Origin: Maridesulfovibrio ferrireducens
Lineage (GTDB): Bacteria > Desulfobacterota > Desulfovibrionia > Desulfovibrionales > Desulfovibrionaceae
NCBI RefSeq assembly: GCF_016342405.1
Contig: NZ_JAEINN010000011.1
Location: 1 to 64,000, forward strand
Length of the DNA stretch: 64,000 bases
Reading direction: 5' to 3'
Made by a program: the position numbers and the translations under genes. The notes under the pieces were generated by a model. That model saw nothing but the letters and a program-made list of their open reading frames with translations. It searched no databases and was not told the DNA's origin. Position 1 is the stretch's first letter. Each line of letters starts with the position of its first letter. Of this stretch, positions 17,392 to 25,732 are shown piece after piece.

Positions 17392-18078
17392 ATGTCTAAA
17401 TGGTTCGACGAAACATTAGAAAGAATTAAAAAAGCAACTGGAACAAGAACTCAGGTTCAGCTGGCTGAGATTTTAAACATCAGGCAGTCAAGTATTTCCG
17501 ATGCTAAAAGACGCAGTTCTATTCCAGCGGAATGGTATATTAAATTATACAAAACTCATGGATTGAATCCTGAGTGGCTTTCCGATGGTGTTGAGCCCGT
17601 ATATATGAAGCCGGGTAAAGGCAAAATTTCAGCTGATAATATTCTGAGTGAAACAACCGCACAGTACGGACAGGTTCCGTCAAGAGGAAGGGTTGTTCCT
17701 GTTTCTTCAATGGCCGGCGAAGAGTCCGGTTCTGAACAATGGGCACCGCAGCAGGTCGGGGAATTGAATATCCCTGAGACATTTTACAGACCTTCTATGG
17801 TTGTTCTTAAAGTAGAAGGTTCTTCAATGGAGCCAGCCATTAGAAGAAATGCTTTTGCGGGAGTCGACGAGACTCAGAAGCGGCTCATGGCCGGTGATAT
17901 TTATGCTGTCCATGTTCCTTATCAGGGTGTGGTCATCCGCAGGGTCTTTTTTGATCCTGAAAATTCACGCTTTATTTTACGCCCGGAAGACCCTCAGCAT
18001 CCCGAACTGTACATAGCTGTTCAGGATCAGAATAAGCTGGTTGTCGGACGTGTTGTCTGGGTTATGCAGGAAGTTTAG
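17392..18078 (+). CDS. CI/LexA-like repressor with HTH and S24 peptidase-like domain
   Basis: A 228-residue phage-repressor-type regulator. Residues about 1-70 form a CI-type helix-turn-helix (QVQLAEILNIRQSSISDAKR). A linker leads to an S24-like domain (about 95-228). The hinge contains Ala108-Gly109 (VPVSSMAGEE), the dipeptide cleaved in LexA and CI. The nucleophile serine is present (VEGSSMEPAI, Ser145). At the place of the general-base lysine the sequence reads VIRRVF, so Arg183 replaces Lys. Self-cleavage is therefore doubtful. The ATG follows GGAGGA. No phage genes are nearby, and a strong terminator follows. Its targets are unknown. Confidence 0.85.
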   Translation: MSKWFDETLERIKKATGTRTQVQLAEILNIRQSSISDAKRRSSIPAEWYIKLYKTHGLNPEWLSDGVEPVYMKPGKGKISADNILSETTAQYGQVPSRGRVVPVSSMAGEESGSEQWAPQQVGELNIPETFYRPSMVVLKVEGSSMEPAIRRNAFAGVDETQKRLMAGDIYAVHVPYQGVVIRRVFFDPENSRFILRPEDPQHPELYIAVQDQNKLVVGRVVWVMQEV

Positions 18079-18100
18079 TTCTATCTTATCAGTATCTTTT

Positions 18101-18127
18101 AAAAGACCCGGATTTTCCGGGTCTTTT
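18101..18127 (+). terminator. Intrinsic terminator after the CI-like repressor
   Basis: A perfect 12-bp stem (18101-18112 with 18116-18127), TTT loop, followed by further T. Typical Rho-independent form. Confidence 0.92.
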
Positions 18128-18269
18128 TTTTGCCTTGTGAACTTTTTCCTTTAACTTGACGATTAGGCTTGCTCTTGCTCAAGTGATTTCGCTTCTGTTA
18201 ATTTGGAATCTTTTTGATTATAAGTGCGCCCCTGTGCGAGATCATTAAATTTATATATGAGGTCATGGT

Positions 18270-19124
18270 ATGAAAAAAGTTACAGCTCCTGCAATCATAG
18301 ACTTGAAAGGTAAGAGAAAAATCACAGCAATAACCGCTTACGACTATTCTTCGGGACAAATTGCCGACGCTGCGGAAGTGGATATGATTCTTGTCGGAGA
18401 CTCATTAGGGATGGTTGTTCTAGGTTACGAAGACACTCTGTCTGTTACTATGGAAGATATGCTTCATCATACGGCGGCTGTTTCACGCGGGGCTTCAAGG
18501 GCGCTTATTATTGGAGACATGCCTTTCATGTCTTACCAGCCCTCTGTTAGTATGGCGGTTGAGAATGCTGGAAAATTTTTAAGCAAGACTGGCGCGCGTG
18601 CCGTTAAGCTTGAAGGCGGGTTTCCTTTTCTTGAGCATGTTCGCGCAATTGTCAGTTCCGGCGTGCCTGTACAGGGCCACATCGGCCTGACTCCTCAGCA
18701 TGTTGCCCGGTTTGGTGGGTTTAAGGCTCAGGGTAAGACTGCCCGTTCGGCAGCGGCCCTTGTTGATGAAGCTCTTGCGCTTGAAGCTGCCGGATGTTTT
18801 TCAATTGTGCTTGAAGCCATTCCCTCTGAAGTTGCGCAGGAGATTACGAATCGTGTTTCGATTCCTACAATAGGCATCGGGGCAGGACCTGATACAGACG
18901 GGCAGATTTTAGTCTATCACGATATTTTGGGCCTTTTTGATAGATTTGTACCTATGTTTGTTAAGAAATTTGCTCAGCTTCGCGGTGATAGTATCGGCGC
19001 GATAAAGACTTATTGTGATGAGGTTTTTGCAGGGGAGTTCCCGGGAAAAGAAAACTTTACTAATATGAATGCTGACGAATTGAAGATATTCAAAACTTTG
19101 CTTATGGAAAATAATAAGAATTAA
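18270..19124 (+). CDS. panB: Ketopantoate hydroxymethyltransferase
   Basis: A 284-residue enzyme for the first committed step of pantothenate and CoA synthesis. It transfers a hydroxymethyl group from methylenetetrahydrofolate to alpha-ketoisovalerate. Signature stretches: ITAYDYSSGQIADAAEVDMI, LVGDSLGMVVLGY (metal-ligand Asp), GHIGLTPQHV and GIGAGPDTDGQILVYHDILG. Length is slightly above the usual 264-280. The ATG follows GAGGT. No panC or panD lies next to it. A small unknown gene begins 53 bases later on the same strand and may be co-transcribed. Confidence 0.95.
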   Translation: MKKVTAPAIIDLKGKRKITAITAYDYSSGQIADAAEVDMILVGDSLGMVVLGYEDTLSVTMEDMLHHTAAVSRGASRALIIGDMPFMSYQPSVSMAVENAGKFLSKTGARAVKLEGGFPFLEHVRAIVSSGVPVQGHIGLTPQHVARFGGFKAQGKTARSAAALVDEALALEAAGCFSIVLEAIPSEVAQEITNRVSIPTIGIGAGPDTDGQILVYHDILGLFDRFVPMFVKKFAQLRGDSIGAIKTYCDEVFAGEFPGKENFTNMNADELKIFKTLLMENNKN

Positions 19125-19177
19125 GCGTTCGGTTGCAACTGTAGTTTCTTGCACTTTTCTTAAATATGGAGGTTGTT

Positions 19178-19447
19178 ATGGCAATTGCAGTTTTTGATAT
19201 TGGACTATCTGTGGAAGCGGTTTCGCTTTTTCTTATGATTGAAAGCCTTGAAGGCGGCAAGATCGATGCATCACAGAATTGCATAGCTCCCCGTCAGGTT
19301 GTCACCGCTAAGAACTGTCTTGAAAAGTGGAATGCTGATGAAGGCGATTTTCATAGTGCTGTAAAGGAGCTTGTCGCGCGGAATGTTATTTCTGATGATC
19401 ATTCTGAATTCAAAATATTAAGTTCTGATGTATGGATAACAAAGTAG
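19178..19447 (+). CDS. Small protein of unknown function (89 residues)
   Basis: I do not recognise this protein. It starts MAIAVFDIGLSVEAVSLFLM at an ATG well placed after GGAGG (an upstream ATG at 19166 overlaps that ribosome site). The sequence is mixed alpha/beta without a membrane segment or cysteine pair. It lies between panB and a nucleoside-recognition membrane protein, with six bases before the latter, so it is probably co-transcribed with it. The good ribosome site and tight spacing argue that it is a real gene. Confidence 0.7.
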   Translation: MAIAVFDIGLSVEAVSLFLMIESLEGGKIDASQNCIAPRQVVTAKNCLEKWNADEGDFHSAVKELVARNVISDDHSEFKILSSDVWITK

Positions 19448-19453
19448 GTTTAA

Positions 19454-20419
19454 TTGTCTTTTTCTCCTGAAATTTTATGGAACGGTCTGGGATGGCCTCT
19501 GGTCCGGCTCGTGATGTTTATCAGTATTGGTCTTTTGGTTGGGAATATTCTGGAAGGGCTTCGCTGGACAAGGGCTATGGGTAAAGTTGCCACTCCTCTT
19601 ATCCGCATGGGAAGGCTTAAAGATATCAGCGGAGCCAGCTTTGCTTTGGCTTTTTTTTCAGGAGTTGCCGCTAATTCCATGCTTTCGGAAGCTTATGATA
19701 AAGGTGAAATATCTGATAAAGAATTAGTTGTTTCTAATCTTTTCAATAGCTTACCGACTTACTTTCTGCATATGCCCACGGTCTTTTTTATAGCCGCTCC
19801 TTTTATCGGGCGGGTTGCTTTTATTTATGTAGGGCTGACGCTTCTCGCAGCATTTCTTCGTACCGGGCTGATTATTCTGTGGGGCCGCATGTCACTTTCC
19901 CCGGAAGGATGTTGCGGCAGTATCTCAGCAAAGTTGAAAAGTCAGGAACCTCGTGATTTAGCTGCTGTCGCGTCTACAGCATTAAAGAGACTGCGCAAAA
20001 GGTTGCCACGTGTAATTTTTATTACGGTCCCCATTTATACGGCATTCTTTTTCTTGCGCCATTATGGCGTGCTTGCTTCTTTTCAGACTTTTTTAAGTGA
20101 ACACTTGAGCTTTCTATCGTGGCTTAATCCGGAAATTTTCGGAATAGTAGTCTTTAGTCTGGCGGCTGAGTTCACGGCAGGACTGGCTGCGGCGGGTTCT
20201 CTTCTCGGGGCAGGTACGCTGGGGCCTCGGGATATTGTTCTGGCTTTGATGATCGGTAATATTTTATCAACTCCTATGCGGGCGTTGCGTCATCAGCTTC
20301 CATATTATGCGGGAATTTTCAAAGGCAGAATGGCTTTGAAGCTGATTGTTTACAATCAGGCATTGCGAGCTTCAAGCTTGTTTGTTGTAGGGGCTGTTTA
20401 TTTTTACGTGACCAGTTAG
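19454..20419 (+). CDS. Nucleoside-recognition (Gate) domain membrane protein
   Basis: A 321-residue multi-pass membrane protein with two Gate/nucleoside-recognition halves, as in SpmA/SpmB-like and FeoB-tail proteins. The first half has SGASFALAFFSGVAANSML and ends in helix-rich sequence; the second begins about residue 215 and includes AEFTAGLAAAGSLLGAGTLG. A middle cytoplasmic loop (about 145-185) is Lys/Arg rich. Translation starts at TTG. The substrate is not known. It is the last gene before a terminator, in a possible unit with the 89-residue protein. Confidence 0.75.
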   Translation: MSFSPEILWNGLGWPLVRLVMFISIGLLVGNILEGLRWTRAMGKVATPLIRMGRLKDISGASFALAFFSGVAANSMLSEAYDKGEISDKELVVSNLFNSLPTYFLHMPTVFFIAAPFIGRVAFIYVGLTLLAAFLRTGLIILWGRMSLSPEGCCGSISAKLKSQEPRDLAAVASTALKRLRKRLPRVIFITVPIYTAFFFLRHYGVLASFQTFLSEHLSFLSWLNPEIFGIVVFSLAAEFTAGLAAAGSLLGAGTLGPRDIVLALMIGNILSTPMRALRHQLPYYAGIFKGRMALKLIVYNQALRASSLFVVGAVYFYVTS

Positions 20420-20442
20420 ATTCTTGTCTGAAATGGAAAAGA

Positions 20443-20477
20443 AAAAGCCTATCTCTTTTTACAAGGGATAGGCTTTT
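20443..20477. terminator. Bidirectional terminator
   Basis: A 15-bp stem with one G-T wobble (20443-20457 with 20463-20477) and a five-base loop between convergent genes ending at 20419 and 20522. A and T runs flank the two sides. Confidence 0.88.
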
Positions 20478-20521
20478 ATCATTTTGACGGTACAGACGAC
20501 TTAGGTAGTCAAATTATCTGT

Positions 20522-21688
20522 TTACTCTTTGAATTTGCAACGTCCGTTCTTGGTACACTGAATTTTGCCCAGAGTTGCGCCTGCCTGAGATTTTAGCATG
20601 CATCTTTGGTAAGGGCTGCCGGAATAAGCATAATAGCTGTTGAGCGCGCTATAAAAGCTTTTTAAAGATTTTCTGGATTTCCCTTCAATGGCTTTATCGT
20701 CAAGTGTGACAAAAAGAGTTGAACCTCTTAGAATATTTTTTAGAAACAGTTTTTCACCTGACGATGTCTGAACGTTTAAAAAATTGTTTAGTCCACGCAG
20801 TTTGGATTCATATGAATCAAGCTTGCTCGTATATAGCGTTAAGGCTGGATTCAGGTTCTTGAGAGCTTTGTAACCATTTATATTCTGCTTAATATGATAG
20901 CTTGGAATTGATTGAACATAATTCATCAAAAGAGTTTCTTCGGTATTGCCCAAATTCTGTTGATATTCCGTGGGGCAGGAATAGCCTTTGCGGTTCAGTT
21001 CAGAATCATAGAAAAATAGACAGAGTTCTTTTTTAGGTCTGGGAGTAATTTTTTCAACTTTATCAAGAAAAGCTAAAGATGTTTTTTGAGGAGTGTCATC
21101 ATCTGTGATGAAAAGATAAACATCGCGGTTAATTTTCAGATCGTGAATGTTTTTATCTTTAGCCGCTTCTCTAAGGCATTTTTTGATAAAGTTATTTCTG
21201 GTTTTTTGAAGGTCACTGCGTTCTTTATAGTGCTCCACTCGAGCTGCGTAATAACTGTTGAGCGGGAACAATTCTGCCAGTCTAGTGTAACCCTTAAGGT
21301 TTTCTTCAACCTGAACAGGGCTGAGTGCGTAGACATGTTTATACAACAGTTTTTCAATCTCTGCGTTGCTCAGATTATCGGCAGTTTTTGTTTTTACAGA
21401 AAGGAGGTTGCTGTTAAATACGGCAATGGGGAATGATTTGAAATCACACCCCGTAGAAGAAGTGCGACTATGAAGAGCTGTAATGCGTGAAGCAATTTTA
21501 ATGGATTCAGCTTTATCTGAAGTTGCCAGTATTGTGAGAAATTTGCCGTTTTCCTGAATAGTCGTTTGAACGCCGGGAATATTAGTCAATTCCGTTTTCA
21601 ATAAATTGTCACAGTCGTCCTGCGCAAATGCGGAGGTTGCGGTGAGCAAAATAAAAAACGCTATAATGACGGGGAATTTACCTTTCAT
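20522..21688 (-). CDS. Secreted protein of unknown function with an internal duplication
   Basis: A 388-residue exported protein; I do not recognise a family. The signal peptide is clear (hydrophobic about 5-20, then SAFAQDDC, cleavage likely after AFA). About ten cysteines in the mature part suggest disulfides in the periplasm. Two segments look alike: about residues 118-250 and 255-375 each begin with a short helix, then NLKGYTRL or NINGYKAL, an LxxY/Kxx(S/R)xL region, and a VYLFITDDD or LFVTLDDK strand. This suggests duplication of a domain of about 120 residues. It is apparently monocistronic. Confidence 0.6.
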   Translation of the reverse strand: MKGKFPVIIAFFILLTATSAFAQDDCDNLLKTELTNIPGVQTTIQENGKFLTILATSDKAESIKIASRITALHSRTSSTGCDFKSFPIAVFNSNLLSVKTKTADNLSNAEIEKLLYKHVYALSPVQVEENLKGYTRLAELFPLNSYYAARVEHYKERSDLQKTRNNFIKKCLREAAKDKNIHDLKINRDVYLFITDDDTPQKTSLAFLDKVEKITPRPKKELCLFFYDSELNRKGYSCPTEYQQNLGNTEETLLMNYVQSIPSYHIKQNINGYKALKNLNPALTLYTSKLDSYESKLRGLNNFLNVQTSSGEKLFLKNILRGSTLFVTLDDKAIEGKSRKSLKSFYSALNSYYAYSGSPYQRCMLKSQAGATLGKIQCTKNGRCKFKE

Positions 21689-21761
21689 TGTAATGTGAGA
21701 CCTTACTTAGGGGTGTTTTGATGCCCGGTTTTGAGAGTTGCAAGTCCTACAGAGAGTGGGT

Positions 21762-22358
21762 TTAAAGAGCTCCCATTTCCTGAAATTTTAAATAGATTTC
21801 TCTGCTTACCCAAGCATCGGTCGCTGCATACGTGATTTGTTGCGGAGAGAGATCTTTGCGCCCCCAGTTAGAGCATTGAACTCCTTTGGAAATGCGGAAG
21901 CCGAGCAGATTGGCAGCAAGATTACGAAGTCCGTTGGTCTGCATTTCAAGAGATCTTGCAAGATCCCCCAGATCAACAAATCCTTTTGCTTCAAAGTGAG
22001 AAACTTGTTTCAGCTCTTTTACATCATTTATAACTGCAACTCCGGTTTTAATAATATTGGCGGAGGAAAGCAGTTTTTTTATTTCGATTGATAGCGGAAT
22101 GTGATTCAGGTGCAGAAGGTAAACACAGTTGGCTGTCGCAAGCTGAATCAGTGATGGAGGATACGAAAGCCCTTTGCGGAAGACAGGTCTGGTTTCTGTG
22201 TCAAATCCAAGTAATCCTGATTCACTTATTTCAGCGATAATTTCAGGGATGTTTTCTTCACAATCAATAAGCTTGATAGGTCCTTCGTACTGTCGCAAAG
22301 GAAGCTCGTTGATTTCCTCTTTAGTAATTTTTTTCTTATATTTTTCAGGTAATTGCAT
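21762..22358 (-). CDS. RNase D-like 3'-5' exonuclease domain protein
   Basis: A 198-residue DEDDy-type exonuclease domain without the HRDC domains of full RNase D. Acidic motifs seen: LLGFDTETRP (Exo I), INDVKELKQV and FVDLGDLARS (Exo II region), and ITYAATDAWVSREIY (Exo III with Tyr). It should degrade RNA or DNA 3' ends with two metal ions. The ATG at 22358 starts MQLPEKYKKKITKEE, the likely N-terminus. A longer frame opens at TTG 22499, but its extra 47 residues coincide with a stem-loop and look like leader DNA. Neither start has a strong ribosome site. Downstream of prfC on the same strand. Confidence 0.82.
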   Translation of the reverse strand: MQLPEKYKKKITKEEINELPLRQYEGPIKLIDCEENIPEIIAEISESGLLGFDTETRPVFRKGLSYPPSLIQLATANCVYLLHLNHIPLSIEIKKLLSSANIIKTGVAVINDVKELKQVSHFEAKGFVDLGDLARSLEMQTNGLRNLAANLLGFRISKGVQCSNWGRKDLSPQQITYAATDAWVSREIYLKFQEMGAL

Positions 22359-22407
22359 AAGGTTGAAGGGTCTGTTCCTGACGGTCGGTTTATTAGTTCC
22401 CGCCAAC

Positions 22408-22446
22408 CCGTGATTTGTCAGGCTTAAAGAGCCTGAAAGATCACGG
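22408..22446 (-). other. Stem-loop in the leader of the RNase D-like gene
   Basis: A two-part hairpin: CCGTGAT (22408-22414) with ATCACGG (22440-22446), and inside it CAGGCT (22419-22424) with AGCCTG (22430-22435). It lies 50 bases upstream of the likely start and has no T tract. In the same 373-base prfC-exonuclease gap are a TGACG-GCTT-CGTCA hairpin (22665-22678) and a 9-bp inverted repeat with a 30-base loop (22676-22684 with 22715-22723). These may be mRNA leader or 3'-end structures. Confidence 0.4.
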
Positions 22447-22731
22447 TCCGGCAGGATAGGGTAACAAAAAGCGGCTAATTTTAAGTCGCATACAGCCAAA
22501 GTTGTGTTAAATACCGAGCAAAAAATATTTCGCAGATTGTTTGTCTGCTGTAATTTTTGTTCTTTCTTGTTTTTTGCGCTGCCTCTGACATCCGGTTTTA
22601 ACTATATTCAACGCGGATAATTGAGTTAGAGCTTGTAATAATCACCTAGTTGGATATTAGCCTATGACGGCTTCGTCAACCCCGTGTAACAAATTTGATG
22701 CTTATATTTTTATGCGGGGTTGATTAAAAGA

Positions 22732-24333
22732 CTATTGATGCTCTCTTGTTTTTTGGAAAGAGATCTTCGGCCATTCTTCTTCCGCCTGTTGTAATCTCCA
22801 CTGGCTGGGGGCAAGAAAGGTCAGATTGTTATCTCCGTCAAGAGCTACAAAGCGGGGATAACGCTTTTTAATTCCTTCCAATTCTTTAATATCGTCACTG
22901 GAAAGCCATCTTGCCGTGTGAAATTCTACTGGTTCGTAAAGTGCTTCAACGCTGTACTCACCTTTCAAGCGGGACATGATTACTTCGAACTGGAGCAGCC
23001 CGACAGCTCCGAGAATATTATCGTTGTTGCCTAGAGGTTTGAAGAGCTGAACCGCGCCTTCTTCTGCTAGCTGGTGCAATCCTTTATTGAGCTGTTTGCT
23101 TTTCAGCGGATCTTTAAGGCGAACTCTGCGAAAATGTTCAGGGGCAAAGTTCGGTATTCCGGTGAATTTCAATTCTTCCTTCGAAGAAGTAAAGGTATCA
23201 CCGATTTTGATGGTTCCGTGGTTGTGAACACCTATAATATCACCGGGCCAGGCTTCTTCAACTCCTGTACGGTCCTGAGCCATGAAGATAGTTGCATTGG
23301 CAATTTGAAAATCTTTACCGATGCGATGATGGCGGACCTTCATTCCTCGGGTAAATTTACCTGAACAAATGCGCATGAACGCTATGCGGTCACGGTGCGC
23401 GGGGTCCATGTTGGCCTGTATTTTAAAGGCAAAGGCTGAAAAATCGCTTTCAAAGGGTGAAACATCGCGGGTTGTGCTTGCTCTGGGGCCGGGGCAGGGA
23501 GCCAGTTCAACAAAAGAATTCAGCATTTCCTGAACACCGAAGTTGTTGATGGCGCTACCGAAAAATACAGGAGTCTGCTTACCTGCGAGATAGCGTTCTT
23601 TATCAAAAGGGTAACCGGCACCTTGTAGCAGGTCCAGTTCTTCGCGTAGTTGATCAGCTTGAGATCCAAGCAGTTCATCAAGGCGCGGACTATTCAGATC
23701 AGTTATGACTTCCCCTTTTTGAATAGAGCCGCCGTGAGTTGCAGAAAAAAGGTGAAGTTCACCTTTATGCATATTGTATGTTCCTTTGAAATCTGAACCC
23801 ATACCAATGGGCCAGCTCAGCGGAGCGCACTCAATTTTTAAAGTTTCTTCGATGTCGGCAAGCAGGTCAAAGGGATCGATCCCTTCACGGTCCATTTTAT
23901 TAATGAAAGTGATGATGGGGGTATCGCGCATGCGGCAGACTTCCATCAGTTTTTTTGTCTGATTTTCAACACCCTTTGCGCAGTCGATAACCATAAGAGC
24001 TGAGTCTACTGCTGTTAATACCCGGTATGTGTCTTCGGAGAAATCCTGATGGCCCGGTGTATCAAGCAGATTGATTTCATAATCGCGATAATTAAATTTC
24101 ATAACAGAAGTTGTTACGGAGATACCGCGCTCCTGCTCCATTGCCATCCAGTCGGATGTTGCGTGGCGGTTTGCTTTGCGGGATTTTACTGTTCCCGCCA
24201 TCTGAATAGCTCCACCATAAAGGAGCAGTTTTTCAGTTAAAGTTGTTTTACCTGCGTCAGGGTGGCTGATAATGCCGAAAGTGCGTCTGCGCTCAACTTC
24301 TTTTTTGATAATTTTATCTACTTGTTCCTGCAT
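22732..24333 (-). CDS. prfC: Peptide chain release factor 3
   Basis: A 533-residue translational GTPase that recycles RF1 and RF2 after termination. G motifs: [10 protein letters not shown] (G1), RGISVTTS (G2), DTPGHQDF (G3), FINKMDRE (G4). The RF3-specific features are the [20 protein letters not shown] stretch and the C-terminal [17 protein letters not shown]. Length matches the family (about 529). The ATG at 24333 has no strong ribosome site; TTCT-rich sequence precedes it. The exonuclease gene lies 373 bases downstream. Confidence 0.96.
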   Translation of the reverse strand: MQEQVDKIIKKEVERRRTFGIISHPDAGKTTLTEKLLLYGGAIQMAGTVKSRKANRHATSDWMAMEQERGISVTTSVMKFNYRDYEINLLDTPGHQDFSEDTYRVLTAVDSALMVIDCAKGVENQTKKLMEVCRMRDTPIITFINKMDREGIDPFDLLADIEETLKIECAPLSWPIGMGSDFKGTYNMHKGELHLFSATHGGSIQKGEVITDLNSPRLDELLGSQADQLREELDLLQGAGYPFDKERYLAGKQTPVFFGSAINNFGVQEMLNSFVELAPCPGPRASTTRDVSPFESDFSAFAFKIQANMDPAHRDRIAFMRICSGKFTRGMKVRHHRIGKDFQIANATIFMAQDRTGVEEAWPGDIIGVHNHGTIKIGDTFTSSKEELKFTGIPNFAPEHFRRVRLKDPLKSKQLNKGLHQLAEEGAVQLFKPLGNNDNILGAVGLLQFEVIMSRLKGEYSVEALYEPVEFHTARWLSSDDIKELEGIKKRYPRFVALDGDNNLTFLAPSQWRLQQAEEEWPKISFQKTREHQ

Positions 24334-24751
24334 GAGAATATGTCCTTTACCGGGCTTTGCCAGTGTGACTTTTGATTGTGTTTTTTAATAAGCCCTTTGT
24401 CTTTTTCAGGGTCTTGAAAGTCCGTATCAGGATTAGCGCAAAGGTCAAGTGCAAGTTTTTGCTCCGTCGGTGCAAAGTATAGCTCAATTTTTGCTTTTTA
24501 GATTGCTTTAGTTTATTTGTTAGCAGCTGAAATATTTTACGGAATTCGTATTTTATTGAACTGTAATTGTTTTAAAATGGTTGTAATATTACCTTCTCGT
24601 ATTCAAACTGTGATCCGGTTTGAATCTGTTTCTTGAGAAAAAGACCTGCCAGATGATGTGATTTGTGGAAATGGATTTAAAATCAGGTTATACTTAAGCA
24701 GTATCGTCAGCAGCAGGAATTCATTTATTATTTTAGTCGGGGTGTTTAGCA
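24334..24751. other. AT-rich divergent intergenic region
   Basis: This 418-base gap separates prfC (minus) from the methyltransferase gene (plus), so it should hold both promoters. It is AT-rich. I see no clear promoter pair, terminator, RNA gene or repeat in it. Confidence 0.5.
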
Positions 24752-25726
24752 ATGATTCAAAAAGCCAGTCTCCGTTTGTTGCAGCGTCAGGCAATGCCAA
24801 CAACGGTTCTTTCAAATGATATTTATAGGAAAACTTCACTCCTCAATGATATTGAAGAGGCGGGGGACGCTGGCACCGAATTAGACGGCCCATTGCTGCT
24901 GAATATCCTCGTGAAATTTTTTCATGCCTATGTTTATCCGGGGTCGCATGAAAGAGTGCTTACCCTTGAAGAAATCTCATTGCTTTTTGATCAGTTTGTA
25001 CATCGCAGGCTTGGAAGTGATGTTCTTGAAGGATGTTTAGATATTCGCAAGACATTGCTTTCATATGGTTTTGCTTTGTGTATGCTGGCCGATTTACCCA
25101 AGAGTGCGCATATCTTTAAAGCTATTGCAGAAGGGTCTACAACCTTAGACGGGAATACTTTCACGGGGCTTGATATAGGTTCGGGAACTGGCATTTTGAT
25201 GCTTGCAATGAGTGTTTTTGCAAAAAGAAATGGTTTTTCAAGTACGTCCTTGGTCGGAATAGAGCGCAACCAGATTGTAGCTGAAAGAACAAATGAAATT
25301 ATGGGAAGAATGGGATTAGGTAATATTATAGTTGCTGATGCCAAAAAAAACGACACTTACGGATTTCTTGAAGATAAAGAAATTCATTATGTGACTAATG
25401 AAACTTTGCCGAGCGTTAACAGAAGTCTTTGGAAAGAAGATTTTATTTTTATATGCAAGACTCTTTATGATGGTTTTTATTCTCAGATAAAGAATGCTAA
25501 TTTCTTCCCGGATTCTGTTTTAGTTGGGCGGAGTTCAACAGATATGCTTACGGTTTTAAACAGTAGTAACGGTTTCCAGTTGGAAAGTGGCGATTATCCA
25601 CTCAGGCTTATGAAGCCTTATGCTATCAGTCTTTCAGGAAGTATGATTCCTTTGGAATCCATAGGGCATGCGTATGAAAAATATATACCGGAGGTTTGGA
25701 AAACAGTTCTGACTCGTCGCTGGTAA
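24752..25726 (+). CDS. SAM-dependent methyltransferase-like protein
   Basis: A 324-residue protein with a class I methyltransferase core. Motif I is GLDIGSGTGILMLAM (about residue 145), with the acidic end of beta2 at LVGIERNQ and a later VADAKKND. The N-terminal 140 residues are helical and unfamiliar, and the C-terminal 80 give no motif. The substrate is unknown. The frame ends only six bases from the stop of the converging giant hybrid kinase gene, with no visible terminator between them. It is apparently monocistronic, and its ribosome site is weak (GGGGTG). Confidence 0.72.
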   Translation: MIQKASLRLLQRQAMPTTVLSNDIYRKTSLLNDIEEAGDAGTELDGPLLLNILVKFFHAYVYPGSHERVLTLEEISLLFDQFVHRRLGSDVLEGCLDIRKTLLSYGFALCMLADLPKSAHIFKAIAEGSTTLDGNTFTGLDIGSGTGILMLAMSVFAKRNGFSSTSLVGIERNQIVAERTNEIMGRMGLGNIIVADAKKNDTYGFLEDKEIHYVTNETLPSVNRSLWKEDFIFICKTLYDGFYSQIKNANFFPDSVLVGRSSTDMLTVLNSSNGFQLESGDYPLRLMKPYAISLSGSMIPLESIGHAYEKYIPEVWKTVLTRRW

Positions 25727-25732
25727 CAGTGG

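Noticed and set aside
7959-18078. A prophage suggested by CII-like and CI-like genes
   Set aside because: The two genes are 9 kb apart, separated by housekeeping genes, and no integrase, structural or lysis genes are present.
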